A stretch of 64,000 nt of DNA from Terriglobia bacterium. GTDB taxonomy: Bacteria; Acidobacteriota; Terriglobia; JAIQFV01. Made by a program: the position numbers and the translations under genes. Under the pieces are notes generated by a model, which was not told the DNA's origin, ran no database searches, and saw nothing but the letters and a program-made list of their open reading frames with translations. The DNA is taken from assembly GCA_020073085.1 (NCBI GenBank), contig JAIQFV010000002.1:195586-259585 (forward strand), read 5' to 3'. Positions 48,412 through 56,119 of this stretch are shown piece after piece. Every line of letters begins with the position of its first letter. The stretch's first letter is position 1.

Positions 48412-49551
48412 ATGACCACTGCAACAGACAAGAAAGCGGATCTGGCAGGCCCGGGAATCGGCAATTATGAAGATCTGGAGAAAATTCTCCCCAGTGATTA
48501 CCGATCGCTGCTGGATCCGAAGGAAACGCAGAGAGCCATCTTTGCCGTAAAGAATTACATCGAGGAGAACCTGTGCAAGGAACTCAACCTGATGATGGTC
48601 CAGGTTCCCCTGATTGTGGACGTGGAGAGCGGCGTGAACGACATGCTCGACCGCGACGGTTCGCGCACCCCCATTCAATTCCACATTTCGAACGACTACG
48701 GCAAGCATCCCATTGACGCCCAGGTGGTGCAGGCCGCGACCAAGTGGAAGCGCGTCGCCCTGAAACAGTTCGGGATGAAGGTGGGCGAAGGGCTCTGCAC
48801 CGACATGCGCGCGGTGCGCAAGGATTACTTCCTGGACCACGATCACAGCTGCTATGTGGACCAGTGGGATTGGGAGCGCGTGATTACGGCCGAGCATCGC
48901 AACCTGAATTTTCTGAAAGGCATTGTCCGCGGAATCTGGAAAGTCCTGAAGGGCGCCGAAGTGCATGCCCAAAAATTGTTCCCGCAACTGAAGACCGACA
49001 AGTACCCCGACCTTCCTGACGAACTCAAGTTCCTGCATGCCGAAGAGATCCTGGACATGTATCCCGACATGCCGCGCAAGCAGCGAGAGACAGCCATTCT
49101 GCAAAAGTACCCGGCCGTTTTCATCATCGGGATCGGTTGGACGCTCAAGGACGGCTACCCGCATGAGATGCGAGCCGCGGACTACGACGACTGGGTCACC
49201 GAAACGGTGTCCGAGAGCGGCCAGCCCATGCACGGCCTCAACGGCGACATCCTGGTCTGGAATCCGGTGACCAAGCGACGCCACGAACTGACCTCCATGG
49301 GGATCCGCGTCAATCCTCAAACGCTCCAGAAGCAGTTGGAGATGACCGGTCTGACGGATTTCCTCAAGTTCCCCTACCACCAGGCCATCATGAAGAGCGA
49401 GATTCCTCTCAGCATCGGAGGCGGCATCGGGCAGTCACGAACCCAGATGCTCTTGCTCAAGAAAGCACACCTGGGTGAGGTCAGCGTCACTGTGTGGCCG
49501 AAGATCCTGAAGGAGATGTGCCACAAAAAGAGCATCCACGTGCTCGAATAG
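48412..49551 (+). CDS. asnA: Aspartate-ammonia ligase (AsnA-type asparagine synthetase)
   Basis: This enzyme makes asparagine from aspartate, ammonia and ATP, in the class II aminoacyl-tRNA synthetase fold. Its 379 residues exceed the usual length of about 330 because of N-terminal and internal insertions. Hallmarks are VQVPLIVDVESGVNDMLD, AATKWKRVALKQFG, GEGLCTDMRAVR, SCYVDQWDWERVI, AVFIIGIGWTLKDGYPHEMRAADYDDW, LNGDILVWNPVTKRRHELTSMGIRV and IGGGIGQSRTQMLLL (motif 3). AAGGAGACTT precedes the ATG. A downstream inverted repeat may terminate it. Confidence 0.93.
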   Translation: MTTATDKKADLAGPGIGNYEDLEKILPSDYRSLLDPKETQRAIFAVKNYIEENLCKELNLMMVQVPLIVDVESGVNDMLDRDGSRTPIQFHISNDYGKHPIDAQVVQAATKWKRVALKQFGMKVGEGLCTDMRAVRKDYFLDHDHSCYVDQWDWERVITAEHRNLNFLKGIVRGIWKVLKGAEVHAQKLFPQLKTDKYPDLPDELKFLHAEEILDMYPDMPRKQRETAILQKYPAVFIIGIGWTLKDGYPHEMRAADYDDWVTETVSESGQPMHGLNGDILVWNPVTKRRHELTSMGIRVNPQTLQKQLEMTGLTDFLKFPYHQAIMKSEIPLSIGGGIGQSRTQMLLLKKAHLGEVSVTVWPKILKEMCHKKSIHVLE

Positions 49552-49565
49552 TCAAATGGGTAGGA

Positions 49566-49647
49566 CCGCAAGAGACGCTGAGATCGCAGATTGGGAATCG
49601 AAATCTTGAAGATGAATCCCCTTCTGCGATCTCAGCGTCTCTTGCGG
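49566..49647. repeat. 24-bp perfect inverted repeat (long hairpin)
   Basis: Arms 49566-49589 and 49624-49647 (CCGCAAGAGACGCTGAGATC... and its complement) are separated by 34 nt just after asnA. There is no T-run, so it is either a REP-type element or a processed RNA 3' end. Confidence 0.75.
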
Positions 49648-49712
49648 CTCGAATTTCGTACTCCAGTATTCCGATATCTAAATCTTCATTTCTTGTATTC
49701 AGGGGTGGCGCA

Positions 49713-50060
49713 ATGTGGTTGAACATCGTTGTGGCTGTGGTTTGTCTCGGAGTCGGTTTTGCAGGAGGGTTCTGGTTTTACCGTTCCACGATGGAGTCGG
49801 AGCGGGAACGAGGCAACCTGGCCAAGAAGATTTCAGCCCTGCCTTACATCCTCCTCGATTTCATGAACAATTCGAGGTTCAATGCGCTCACCCCGGACGA
49901 CAAACTCGAATTCATCACCGACTTCTTCCGTCAGGAACTTAAAGCCCTGAATGTCGCGGCCTACACCACAACGCAGGCAGCCTTGGATGATTTTTATCAG
50001 CGAAAGAAGTTGAATCCGAAGCCCGCCAAACCGAGCGCCAAAGAACAGGCCGTCGGCTAA
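49713..50060 (+). CDS. Small single-span membrane protein with charged C-terminal domain
   Basis: This protein of about 115 residues starts at the ATG at 49713 (MWLNIVVAVVCLGVGFAGGFWFYRSTM). The larger upstream frame overlaps asnA and the hairpin and is rejected. One N-terminal TM anchor is followed by a basic helix (ESERERGNLAKKISALPYILLDFMNN), LTPDDKLEFITDFFRQELKAL and a Pro/Lys-rich tail (KKLNPKPAKPSAKEQ). Function unknown. Confidence 0.65.
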   Translation: MWLNIVVAVVCLGVGFAGGFWFYRSTMESERERGNLAKKISALPYILLDFMNNSRFNALTPDDKLEFITDFFRQELKALNVAAYTTTQAALDDFYQRKKLNPKPAKPSAKEQAVG

Positions 50061-50076
50061 ACCGACACCCCTCCAA

Positions 50077-51648
50077 TCAGTCGGAATCCTTCTTCTTTAC
50101 GACAGTGGCCATGCTGCCATCAAACAAGGGAAATGAAGCGCGGGGCACGAAGGAAGAATTTCCTGAATTGAGGTACTGGTTCACCGCGGAGGCGTTCAGG
50201 GTCAGCGAGGACGCTCCCTGGTCGCCGGTTTTGGTGATGATGTAATCACAGGAGCGGACGACTGAAAAGTCCGACTCATTGCCAAGCGGAATGAAATCGG
50301 CGGAGATATTCTGAAAAGCGGCGTAGCACCTCAAGGTCTGGTTATTATAGCGGTACACAAACGGGACAACACCGATGCGGAGCAGCCGTTGCGATGGGCC
50401 GGTGGAGCGAGAGTCCCCCTCGATCCAACCGAGTAATTGGCGAATACCCCAGTCTTCCCGGTGAGGGATTGTTTCACTGAAGAGGGCGCCGTCCCACATC
50501 TTCCATTCGTATCCCGCGACCTGAAACTGAGACACGCCTCCGTGTCGGGGCATGCCAAATTGCGATGCGAAAAAAAACAGGAATGACGCTGCCACGGTGA
50601 GTGAGACCAGAACACGCCGTATCGTCGCCGATTGAGTCAGAAGCCAATCGGCAACGAGAAAGGCGATGGCAGGGGCACACGGGATGAAATGCCGGACGTC
50701 TTTGTTGGAGATGACAAAAGTAAGCAGGAGGTAGCCTCCAGCAAGCCACACCAGGAGCGCTTGTTTCGCCTCGTTGGCTTGCTTCCAGTTTCGAACCCAC
50801 GACACCAATAAAAGCACTCCCAGCAACGGGTGGAGATAATAATTGACCAGGGCATTGGGATAGAAGAGGGCCGCCGCCAGATTCCATCCCATTGGATCGT
50901 GCTCGACGATTGCCTGCTGGCGATTCAGTTCATAGAGCGCTTTCACATCTCCCCAGTGAGGCACATACCACGTGGCCGCGATGGCAACAGCAACTGCCGC
51001 TCCTGAAAATCCCCAAAGGAGGCGCCTTGACGAAAGATGGGGCGGGTTTCTCAAGAAGACAAAGAGGGTGGGAAAAAAGACGTAAATTGGAAAACTCTCC
51101 TTCACTAACAGCCCCATCGCGGCGACGAGACCCAGGGCGATGGAGGTTCTTCCCCGGGTGAAATTCTCTGAGCACAGGAGCAGGTAAATGAAGACGGTGA
51201 CGAGCGCCATGAGTGCCAGTTCCAGTGAAACCTCCCGGACAAACGAGGCCACGATAGTCATGCTCAGGGTGAGAGTCAGGGCGAGCAGTCCCGTGGCAGG
51301 TGAAAGAAATCGTTTGCCCATGCAGTATGCGGCGACTGCAAAGAGGGTCATCCAAAAAAGATTTGCCGCCGCCGCCCAATCAATCGAGGGCCGGGTCAGG
51401 GCGAACTGGATCGCAATAAGGAGGTGCGGCAGGGGGGGATAGGACACCAGACGGTGGCTGAGAAACACCTCGCGAAATCCGCGCAGGGAGAGGCTGGAGA
51501 GAGGCCGGGAAAACTCGAGGGCGGTGTAAATCTCCCCCGCCGTATCGGGACCCGGGGGACGGGAGTTACGACTGAGCCACAGCAGCGCACTGCTTCCAAA
51601 GAAAACGATCAACCCCAGGAGGATCCAGGCATGAATTCGTGGCTTCAT
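50077..51648 (-). CDS. GT39/ArnT-like membrane glycosyltransferase
   Basis: This 523-residue protein with about 10-11 transmembrane helices is of the dolichyl/undecaprenyl-phosphate sugar transferase (GT-C) type. The first extracytoplasmic loop (RNSRPPGPDTAGEIYTALEFSRPL...VSYPPLPHLL) carries the acidic D/E pair and the P-P-L motif of GT-C enzymes. NYYLHPLLG, FVISNKDVRHFIPCAPAIAFL and RHF resemble the TM10-11 region. It likely transfers a lipid-linked sugar to a periplasmic acceptor. Its start overlaps the stop of the upstream phosphatase gene by 4 nt (operon). Confidence 0.75.
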   Translation of the reverse strand: MKPRIHAWILLGLIVFFGSSALLWLSRNSRPPGPDTAGEIYTALEFSRPLSSLSLRGFREVFLSHRLVSYPPLPHLLIAIQFALTRPSIDWAAAANLFWMTLFAVAAYCMGKRFLSPATGLLALTLTLSMTIVASFVREVSLELALMALVTVFIYLLLCSENFTRGRTSIALGLVAAMGLLVKESFPIYVFFPTLFVFLRNPPHLSSRRLLWGFSGAAVAVAIAATWYVPHWGDVKALYELNRQQAIVEHDPMGWNLAAALFYPNALVNYYLHPLLGVLLLVSWVRNWKQANEAKQALLVWLAGGYLLLTFVISNKDVRHFIPCAPAIAFLVADWLLTQSATIRRVLVSLTVAASFLFFFASQFGMPRHGGVSQFQVAGYEWKMWDGALFSETIPHREDWGIRQLLGWIEGDSRSTGPSQRLLRIGVVPFVYRYNNQTLRCYAAFQNISADFIPLGNESDFSVVRSCDYIITKTGDQGASSLTLNASAVNQYLNSGNSSFVPRASFPLFDGSMATVVKKKDSD

Positions 51649-53516
51649 GGAAGGGTTGCGGTATCAAACACATTGCCATCCAGATCAATGGCGGAAAGAG
51701 TCACTTTAGCCTTGTCCACCTTGATGAGAACATAATGGTTGATCATGGCATGTTTCTTGACGGCATAGCCCCAGGGGACCTTCGTGTCTCGAGGGTAAAA
51801 GGGGGCTCCGGCGCCTCCGCTGATGATCTGGGTCACCGGGCGTTGCATGGCTTTATCCACCGAATGATCGATGATCACCCGGGAGTAACTGTGTTCATGG
51901 CCAAACAGCAGGGCGGTCACCCGGTATTCATTGACGAGCTTCATGAACCGGTCGCGCATGGCGGCCACGTCACTCAGGGGCAAGGAAGCGTTATTGAGGC
52001 CATTCCACCACATGGCATCCTTCACATGGCCACCCGTGGGAAAGGCCATGTCGTGACCACAGACGAAAATATGCTCCACTCCGCGCTTCCGGGCGGCGGC
52101 CAGATCCTCAGCCAGCCATTTCATCTGGTTCTCCATGATATATCCGTTGCGGTTGCCGCCGAGCAGCTTCCAGGGGAGGTAGCGATCTTCTTTTTGGGAC
52201 CCCACCGTGAACCAGTAATCCATGTTCAACATGACAAAATGAGAATTACCGTAGTCAAATGAGTACACCGTGCCGCGGTAACTCGGACCGGTGACTCCGT
52301 CGCGCACCTCCGGCGCCGGAAAATCGTCTTCAGGGTTCGCGAAGTGACGGGCAAATTCGTTTTCCGAGTTGACGGTGCCCAGCTTATCGCGACTGTACGT
52401 GTTTTTGGCAGCATCACGAAAGAAATCAGCCAGGGTTTCGTGATTTCCAATGCCCTCATAGATGGGAATCAGGTGACCCACCGGTTCGGAGATCAGCTTC
52501 CAGGTGTTCAGCATCTGGTCGAAGGATTCGACGCTGGAGGTATAGCCGGCAATGAGGTCGCCGCCAAACAGAACCAGGCCGGCGCCACGGCGATAGCTGT
52601 CGATCAACAATCGCTGGGTGACCTCGGCGTTGACGCCTCCGAAGTCTGAAAACCCGCCTTCGGGCGAGGGTCTCCCGTCAGACATGAAGGCAAACTGAAA
52701 TTTTTGACTCCGGTTCGGGGCCGCATGAAATCTATAAATCCGGCTCAAGGTGACTGGCGATCCCCCGGAAGGCTCAAGGATGAGGACCTGATAGCGATAA
52801 GACGATCCCGCGCCCAGCCCGGTAATCTTTATTCTGTGATCCGTCTCCGGCGATGATTTCCCCGCGAACCGTTTCATAGGGGCAGGGGATTTCCCGGCAA
52901 ACAGGTCCACGGCGCCGCGTGAGGGGCGGTCGGTTGTCCAGAAGATGACGGCGGAGTCGGAGGTGACCTGGTCGACGAAAGGGCCATAAAGGATCGTCGT
53001 GCGTTTTTCGTAATGGCCGGCCCGGGCGAAATAGTGAAATCGCGATTCGAAATACTTCGGTCCCGAAGTCCGCGGATCAAAAATCTCCAGACGATAAAAA
53101 ACATCGGCCTCGTGGGCGGGACTGGTGTTGGAATGCTGCTCGTCCGTCTCGGTCTGCTTGAGATCGAAGTTGAGGCGATGCATCGTCCCCAGCTCCTGTT
53201 GAGGTTCGCGCGCAGTCAACTGGAAAAAAGGAGTATCCAGGGGGATGTCGGGATTCAACTGGCCTATGAAGGCCCGGGTGCGGGGCGTGGGGACCATGGT
53301 CTCAAAAACAACGGTCACCTGGCCGTCCTGGCGGAGCTCCACCTCGGGGACCGCTTTCAGAATGCGACCATCCTGCTCAAAGGGTTTCATGTCAGCGAGC
53401 GATTGGGGCAACGGCGGCTTCACGACCGTTTGACTGGAGAGGGGAAATGAAAAGGCGCAAAAAAGCAGGACCATCAAGCCGAACCGCCGGGCGGCGGGGG
53501 CGTTTCCATCTTGCAT
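51645..53516 (-). CDS. Exported purple-acid-phosphatase-like metallophosphoesterase
   Basis: This protein of about 623 residues starts at the ATG at 53516 (signal peptide ARRFGLMVLLFCAFSFPLSS). The farther start at 53753 would add an unrelated segment. A Fn3-like N-terminal domain (QVTSDSAVIFWTTDRPSRGAVDL...HRIKITGLGAGSSYRYQVL) precedes the calcineurin-type domain: SDGRPS (D), LVLFGGDLIAG (GD), YEGIGNHET (GNHE), VCGHDMAF (H) and LLFGHEHSYSR (GHxH). This matches purple acid phosphatase/phospholipase D-like exported enzymes. It is coupled to the glycosyltransferase gene. Confidence 0.88.
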   Translation of the reverse strand: MQDGNAPAARRFGLMVLLFCAFSFPLSSQTVVKPPLPQSLADMKPFEQDGRILKAVPEVELRQDGQVTVVFETMVPTPRTRAFIGQLNPDIPLDTPFFQLTAREPQQELGTMHRLNFDLKQTETDEQHSNTSPAHEADVFYRLEIFDPRTSGPKYFESRFHYFARAGHYEKRTTILYGPFVDQVTSDSAVIFWTTDRPSRGAVDLFAGKSPAPMKRFAGKSSPETDHRIKITGLGAGSSYRYQVLILEPSGGSPVTLSRIYRFHAAPNRSQKFQFAFMSDGRPSPEGGFSDFGGVNAEVTQRLLIDSYRRGAGLVLFGGDLIAGYTSSVESFDQMLNTWKLISEPVGHLIPIYEGIGNHETLADFFRDAAKNTYSRDKLGTVNSENEFARHFANPEDDFPAPEVRDGVTGPSYRGTVYSFDYGNSHFVMLNMDYWFTVGSQKEDRYLPWKLLGGNRNGYIMENQMKWLAEDLAAARKRGVEHIFVCGHDMAFPTGGHVKDAMWWNGLNNASLPLSDVAAMRDRFMKLVNEYRVTALLFGHEHSYSRVIIDHSVDKAMQRPVTQIISGGAGAPFYPRDTKVPWGYAVKKHAMINHYVLIKVDKAKVTLSAIDLDGNVFDTATLP

Positions 53517-53751
53517 GAGAAACTCCTGGAGACCTGAGAAGGTCCGGGGACAGTAATGAAGACACAGGGCAAATTGCAGGCGGATTCTATCAGTTTGCCG
53601 GAGCGATTTACAGGGTGAGAATTGTCTACATATTTTATCGCCGGGAGCAATGTGGCATACTATGCAAAAATCTGTTGAATGCTGCTGAGAGCACAAGAAA
53701 CCAACACCAATCGTTGCGCACCATTCCGGAGTGACAAAGGAGGGCAAGTCC

Positions 53752-54234
53752 ATGGAGCTGGATGTTTATCGGGTGGAAATTCCAGAGGGCTGCAACGTCA
53801 TCATCGGGCACACCCATTTCATTAAGACGGCGGAGGATTTGTACGAGATCATGGTCAGTGCGGTGCCGCAGGTCAAATTCGGGATCGCGTTCTGCGAAGC
53901 CAGCGGACCGTGCCTCATCCGGGTCGAAGGAAATGATGAGGCGCTGAAATCAAGCGCGGCCCGGAATGCCCAGGGCATCGGCGCCGGGCACAGCTTCATC
54001 CTTTTGATGCGAGACGCCTATCCCATCAATGTCTTGAATGCCATAAAGTCCTGCCAGGAAGTGTGCACCATCTTTTGCGCCACTGCCAACCCCGTGGAGG
54101 TCGTGATCTTCAAGAGCGCGCAGGGCCGGGGGGTCCTGGGAGTGGTGGACGGCTCTGCGCCCAAGGGAATCGAAGATGCTGCCGCACGCAGCGCCCGCAA
54201 GGAAATGCTGCGCAAGTTTGGATACAAGCTCTGA
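53752..54234 (+). CDS. Adenosine-specific kinase (DUF355 family)
   Basis: This protein of about 160 residues starts at the ATG at 53752, with the ribosome site AAAGGAGGG. The family signature is MELDVYRVEIPEGCNVIIGHTHFIKTAEDLYEIMV, FGIAFCEASGPCLIRVEGND, IGAGHSFILLMRDAYPINVLNAIKSCQEVCTIFCATANPVEVVI and GVVDGSAPKGIE. This nearly invariant pattern is annotated as adenosine-specific kinase, first characterised in archaea, so adenosine phosphorylation is expected but not verified in bacteria. It is monocistronic. Confidence 0.92.
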   Translation: MELDVYRVEIPEGCNVIIGHTHFIKTAEDLYEIMVSAVPQVKFGIAFCEASGPCLIRVEGNDEALKSSAARNAQGIGAGHSFILLMRDAYPINVLNAIKSCQEVCTIFCATANPVEVVIFKSAQGRGVLGVVDGSAPKGIEDAAARSARKEMLRKFGYKL

Positions 54235-54321
54235 AAGAATGGAAGGGGGCTGAACCGCGGAGCCGCGAAGGGCAAGGAGGCGTTAAGATCCGAAGCCTGT
54301 CAAAACCGGATCGGCCGGTTC

Positions 54322-54741
54322 TCACGCAGCCACATGGCAATCAAATTCGTTCTTCTCGCAGACCTGTCGAAGCGCCATGACCAGCGCGTCCTCGTCCCCC
54401 GTGGGGAAGGGAGAGGGTGCAATGACACTGCCTTGCTGGAGGGTGTGCCCTTCCATCTGTTCCAAGATCGTTTTCGTGGGGCTGCATGGGATAACAATGC
54501 AGTTCGGCGACACCTCTTCCAGGTAAACGAGCGCCGATCCAAGTTCAGTGGGGCTATCGAGCGACAGAACAGCAATGTCAAAATCAATCTTTGCAAGATT
54601 GCGGAAAAGACCATCCTCTCGCGGGGTAACGTGAAACGTGGAACAATGATGGCACGCACACAGGTCCATCCAGTGCTCCATAAAAGCCTCATCGTGCGAA
54701 ACCAGGAGCACCTGGATGCGACGATCTCCCGGCTTAAACAT
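54322..54741 (-). CDS. Degenerate receiver-domain (pseudo-receiver) protein
   Basis: This 139-residue protein reads as a CheY-like fold: IQVLLVSHDEAFMEHW (beta1-alpha1), FDIAVLSLDSPTELGSALVYL (beta3), NCIVIPCSPTKTI (beta4). The phospho-acceptor Asp position of a canonical VLLD motif is replaced (AVLSLD), and the C-terminal Lys-Pro pair is absent. A phosphorylation-independent pseudo-receiver is inferred. It lies 48 bp downstream of a second such protein. Confidence 0.6.
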   Translation of the reverse strand: MFKPGDRRIQVLLVSHDEAFMEHWMDLCACHHCSTFHVTPREDGLFRNLAKIDFDIAVLSLDSPTELGSALVYLEEVSPNCIVIPCSPTKTILEQMEGHTLQQGSVIAPSPFPTGDEDALVMALRQVCEKNEFDCHVAA

Positions 54742-54789
54742 TTGGATCCCTCCTGCAGCAAAACACGAATTTAATGCTAGGACTTCTGT

Positions 54790-55197
54790 TCAGACCGTCT
54801 GGGCCTTCGCAATCTCGACGTCCGGGCGGCGATGAAGCACGAGGGCATAAATGCGCCCAAATTCCTTCCAGTCGACCGGGCGGACAATGTAATCGAACAC
54901 TCCATGCCGGAGGCAGGCCAGATAAAAGGGCACGTCGTCGATGGGTGAAATGACAACGACCGGGGTCGGACGGCGGTTATTGCGGACCGCATCGAGCACA
55001 GCGCAATACTCCTCGTTGGGCGTGTCGATTCCCATGAAGACGGCATCGAAGTCGTTGCTCCGGGACAGCCGCTGCAAAGCGCCATGGGGGGTCTGGACAA
55101 ATTCTACGAGCGAGTGGGAGTCGTCCGCCAACGTCGCTATTTTCTCTTGTTCAGCGACGGTGGCATCAATCACCAGGATATGGGGGCTGTTGCTCAT
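54790..55197 (-). CDS. Second degenerate receiver-domain protein
   Basis: This protein of about 135 residues starts at the ATG at 55197 (MSNSPHILVIDATVAEQEKIATLADD). The CheY-like elements are HILVIDAT (acidic pocket partly kept), FDAVFMGIDTPNEEYCAVLDAVRNN (acceptor Asp position occupied by Gly, with a following Asp), PVVVISPIDDVPFYLACL and DYIVRPVDWKEF (Arg-Pro instead of Lys-Pro). It pairs with the similar gene downstream. The two may heterodimerise or serve an output not using phosphotransfer (inference). Confidence 0.65.
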   Translation of the reverse strand: MSNSPHILVIDATVAEQEKIATLADDSHSLVEFVQTPHGALQRLSRSNDFDAVFMGIDTPNEEYCAVLDAVRNNRRPTPVVVISPIDDVPFYLACLRHGVFDYIVRPVDWKEFGRIYALVLHRRPDVEIAKAQTV

Positions 55198-55449
55198 CGC
55201 ACACCACCTCGTCAGCGATTGCCTGTAAAAAGGAGGCACAATCCGGCAAGGGAAGTAAAAGGACCTCTTCACGCGCAAGAGATTCCTACCTACGTGGCAG
55301 CAGCGGTGGGGCTTCCCAAAAAGTCTCAAAAAATAAATACTACTTGGGATGGCAAATGTCAAGTGGACCTGAACCTGAAAACAGGTTTCAAAGAGATTTG
55401 TCCACGTGTGGGTCCAGAATTCCTGGCGTTCGATTCGGTCGAGATGGGA

Positions 55450-55959
55450 TCAATGGTCCCCTTTGGCCGGCGGACTTGAAGATTCCTTGGTATCTCGATG
55501 ATAGGCAATTTGGTTCTCGCCCAGCCAGTCGATGGCTATTTTCTCAAACGCCTTCTCACGAAATTCATACCATTTCTCGGCAATGCCGCGCTGATGAATG
55601 GCATCTTTGAAAATCCGGAACGCGCCGCTTCCGTGGATCCTGGACAAGAGGTCATTGCGAAGTTCGGGATCGGCGAGCGAGAGGCAGAAGTTCTCCATGA
55701 TGGCCCACTCATGAATCTCGAACTTGGAGGGGAGTTCGAGGTAATCTCCAGAATTCAGGACCTCCCGCTTCTTTTCGATGAGCTCCTTTTGCCATGGAGG
55801 AACATCGTCATGACCCAGCTCGTCGGGGAGATCATAGATTTCCTCGTCAACCAGCGTGATGAGCTCGCCAGTCCTTTTGTTGAGGAACGCGGTGTGGGAG
55901 TCGTCGAGAACGTCCATTTCATTTATGACCGCCTGCAGGGAAACCATGGGAGTCGTCAT
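55450..55959 (-). CDS. UPF0158 family protein
   Basis: This 169-residue soluble protein shows VSLQAVINEMDVLDDSHTAFLNKRTGELITLVDEEIYDLPDE (core UPF0158 start), YLELPSKFEIHEWAIMENFCLSLADPELRNDLLSRIHGSGAFRIFKDAIHQRGIAEKWYEFREKAFEKIAIDWLGENQI. This is the full conserved block (G-x-GAFRxFKD...WY-x-FR-x-x-A...WL). Function unknown; widely conserved. The start MTTPMVSLQ could be the second Met at 55947. Confidence 0.9.
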   Translation of the reverse strand: MTTPMVSLQAVINEMDVLDDSHTAFLNKRTGELITLVDEEIYDLPDELGHDDVPPWQKELIEKKREVLNSGDYLELPSKFEIHEWAIMENFCLSLADPELRNDLLSRIHGSGAFRIFKDAIHQRGIAEKWYEFREKAFEKIAIDWLGENQIAYHRDTKESSSPPAKGDH

Positions 55960-56119
55960 GCATCACCTCCAAAGCGCGTGCACCTCAACATCAAATGAAA
56001 CGACAGACATCACTCTATTTGATCATCATCAAGAAGATCAGCTGAAACAAGTTGAATACGTATAGAATTCCGCTACATGCCGTGCGGGAGGGTCACCCGC
56101 ACGGTCCTCGCTCACCCGC

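Noticed and set aside
48403-49380. Minus-strand open frame opposite asnA
   Set aside because: The plus strand encodes an unmistakable AsnA; the opposite frame has low-complexity composition typical of antisense.
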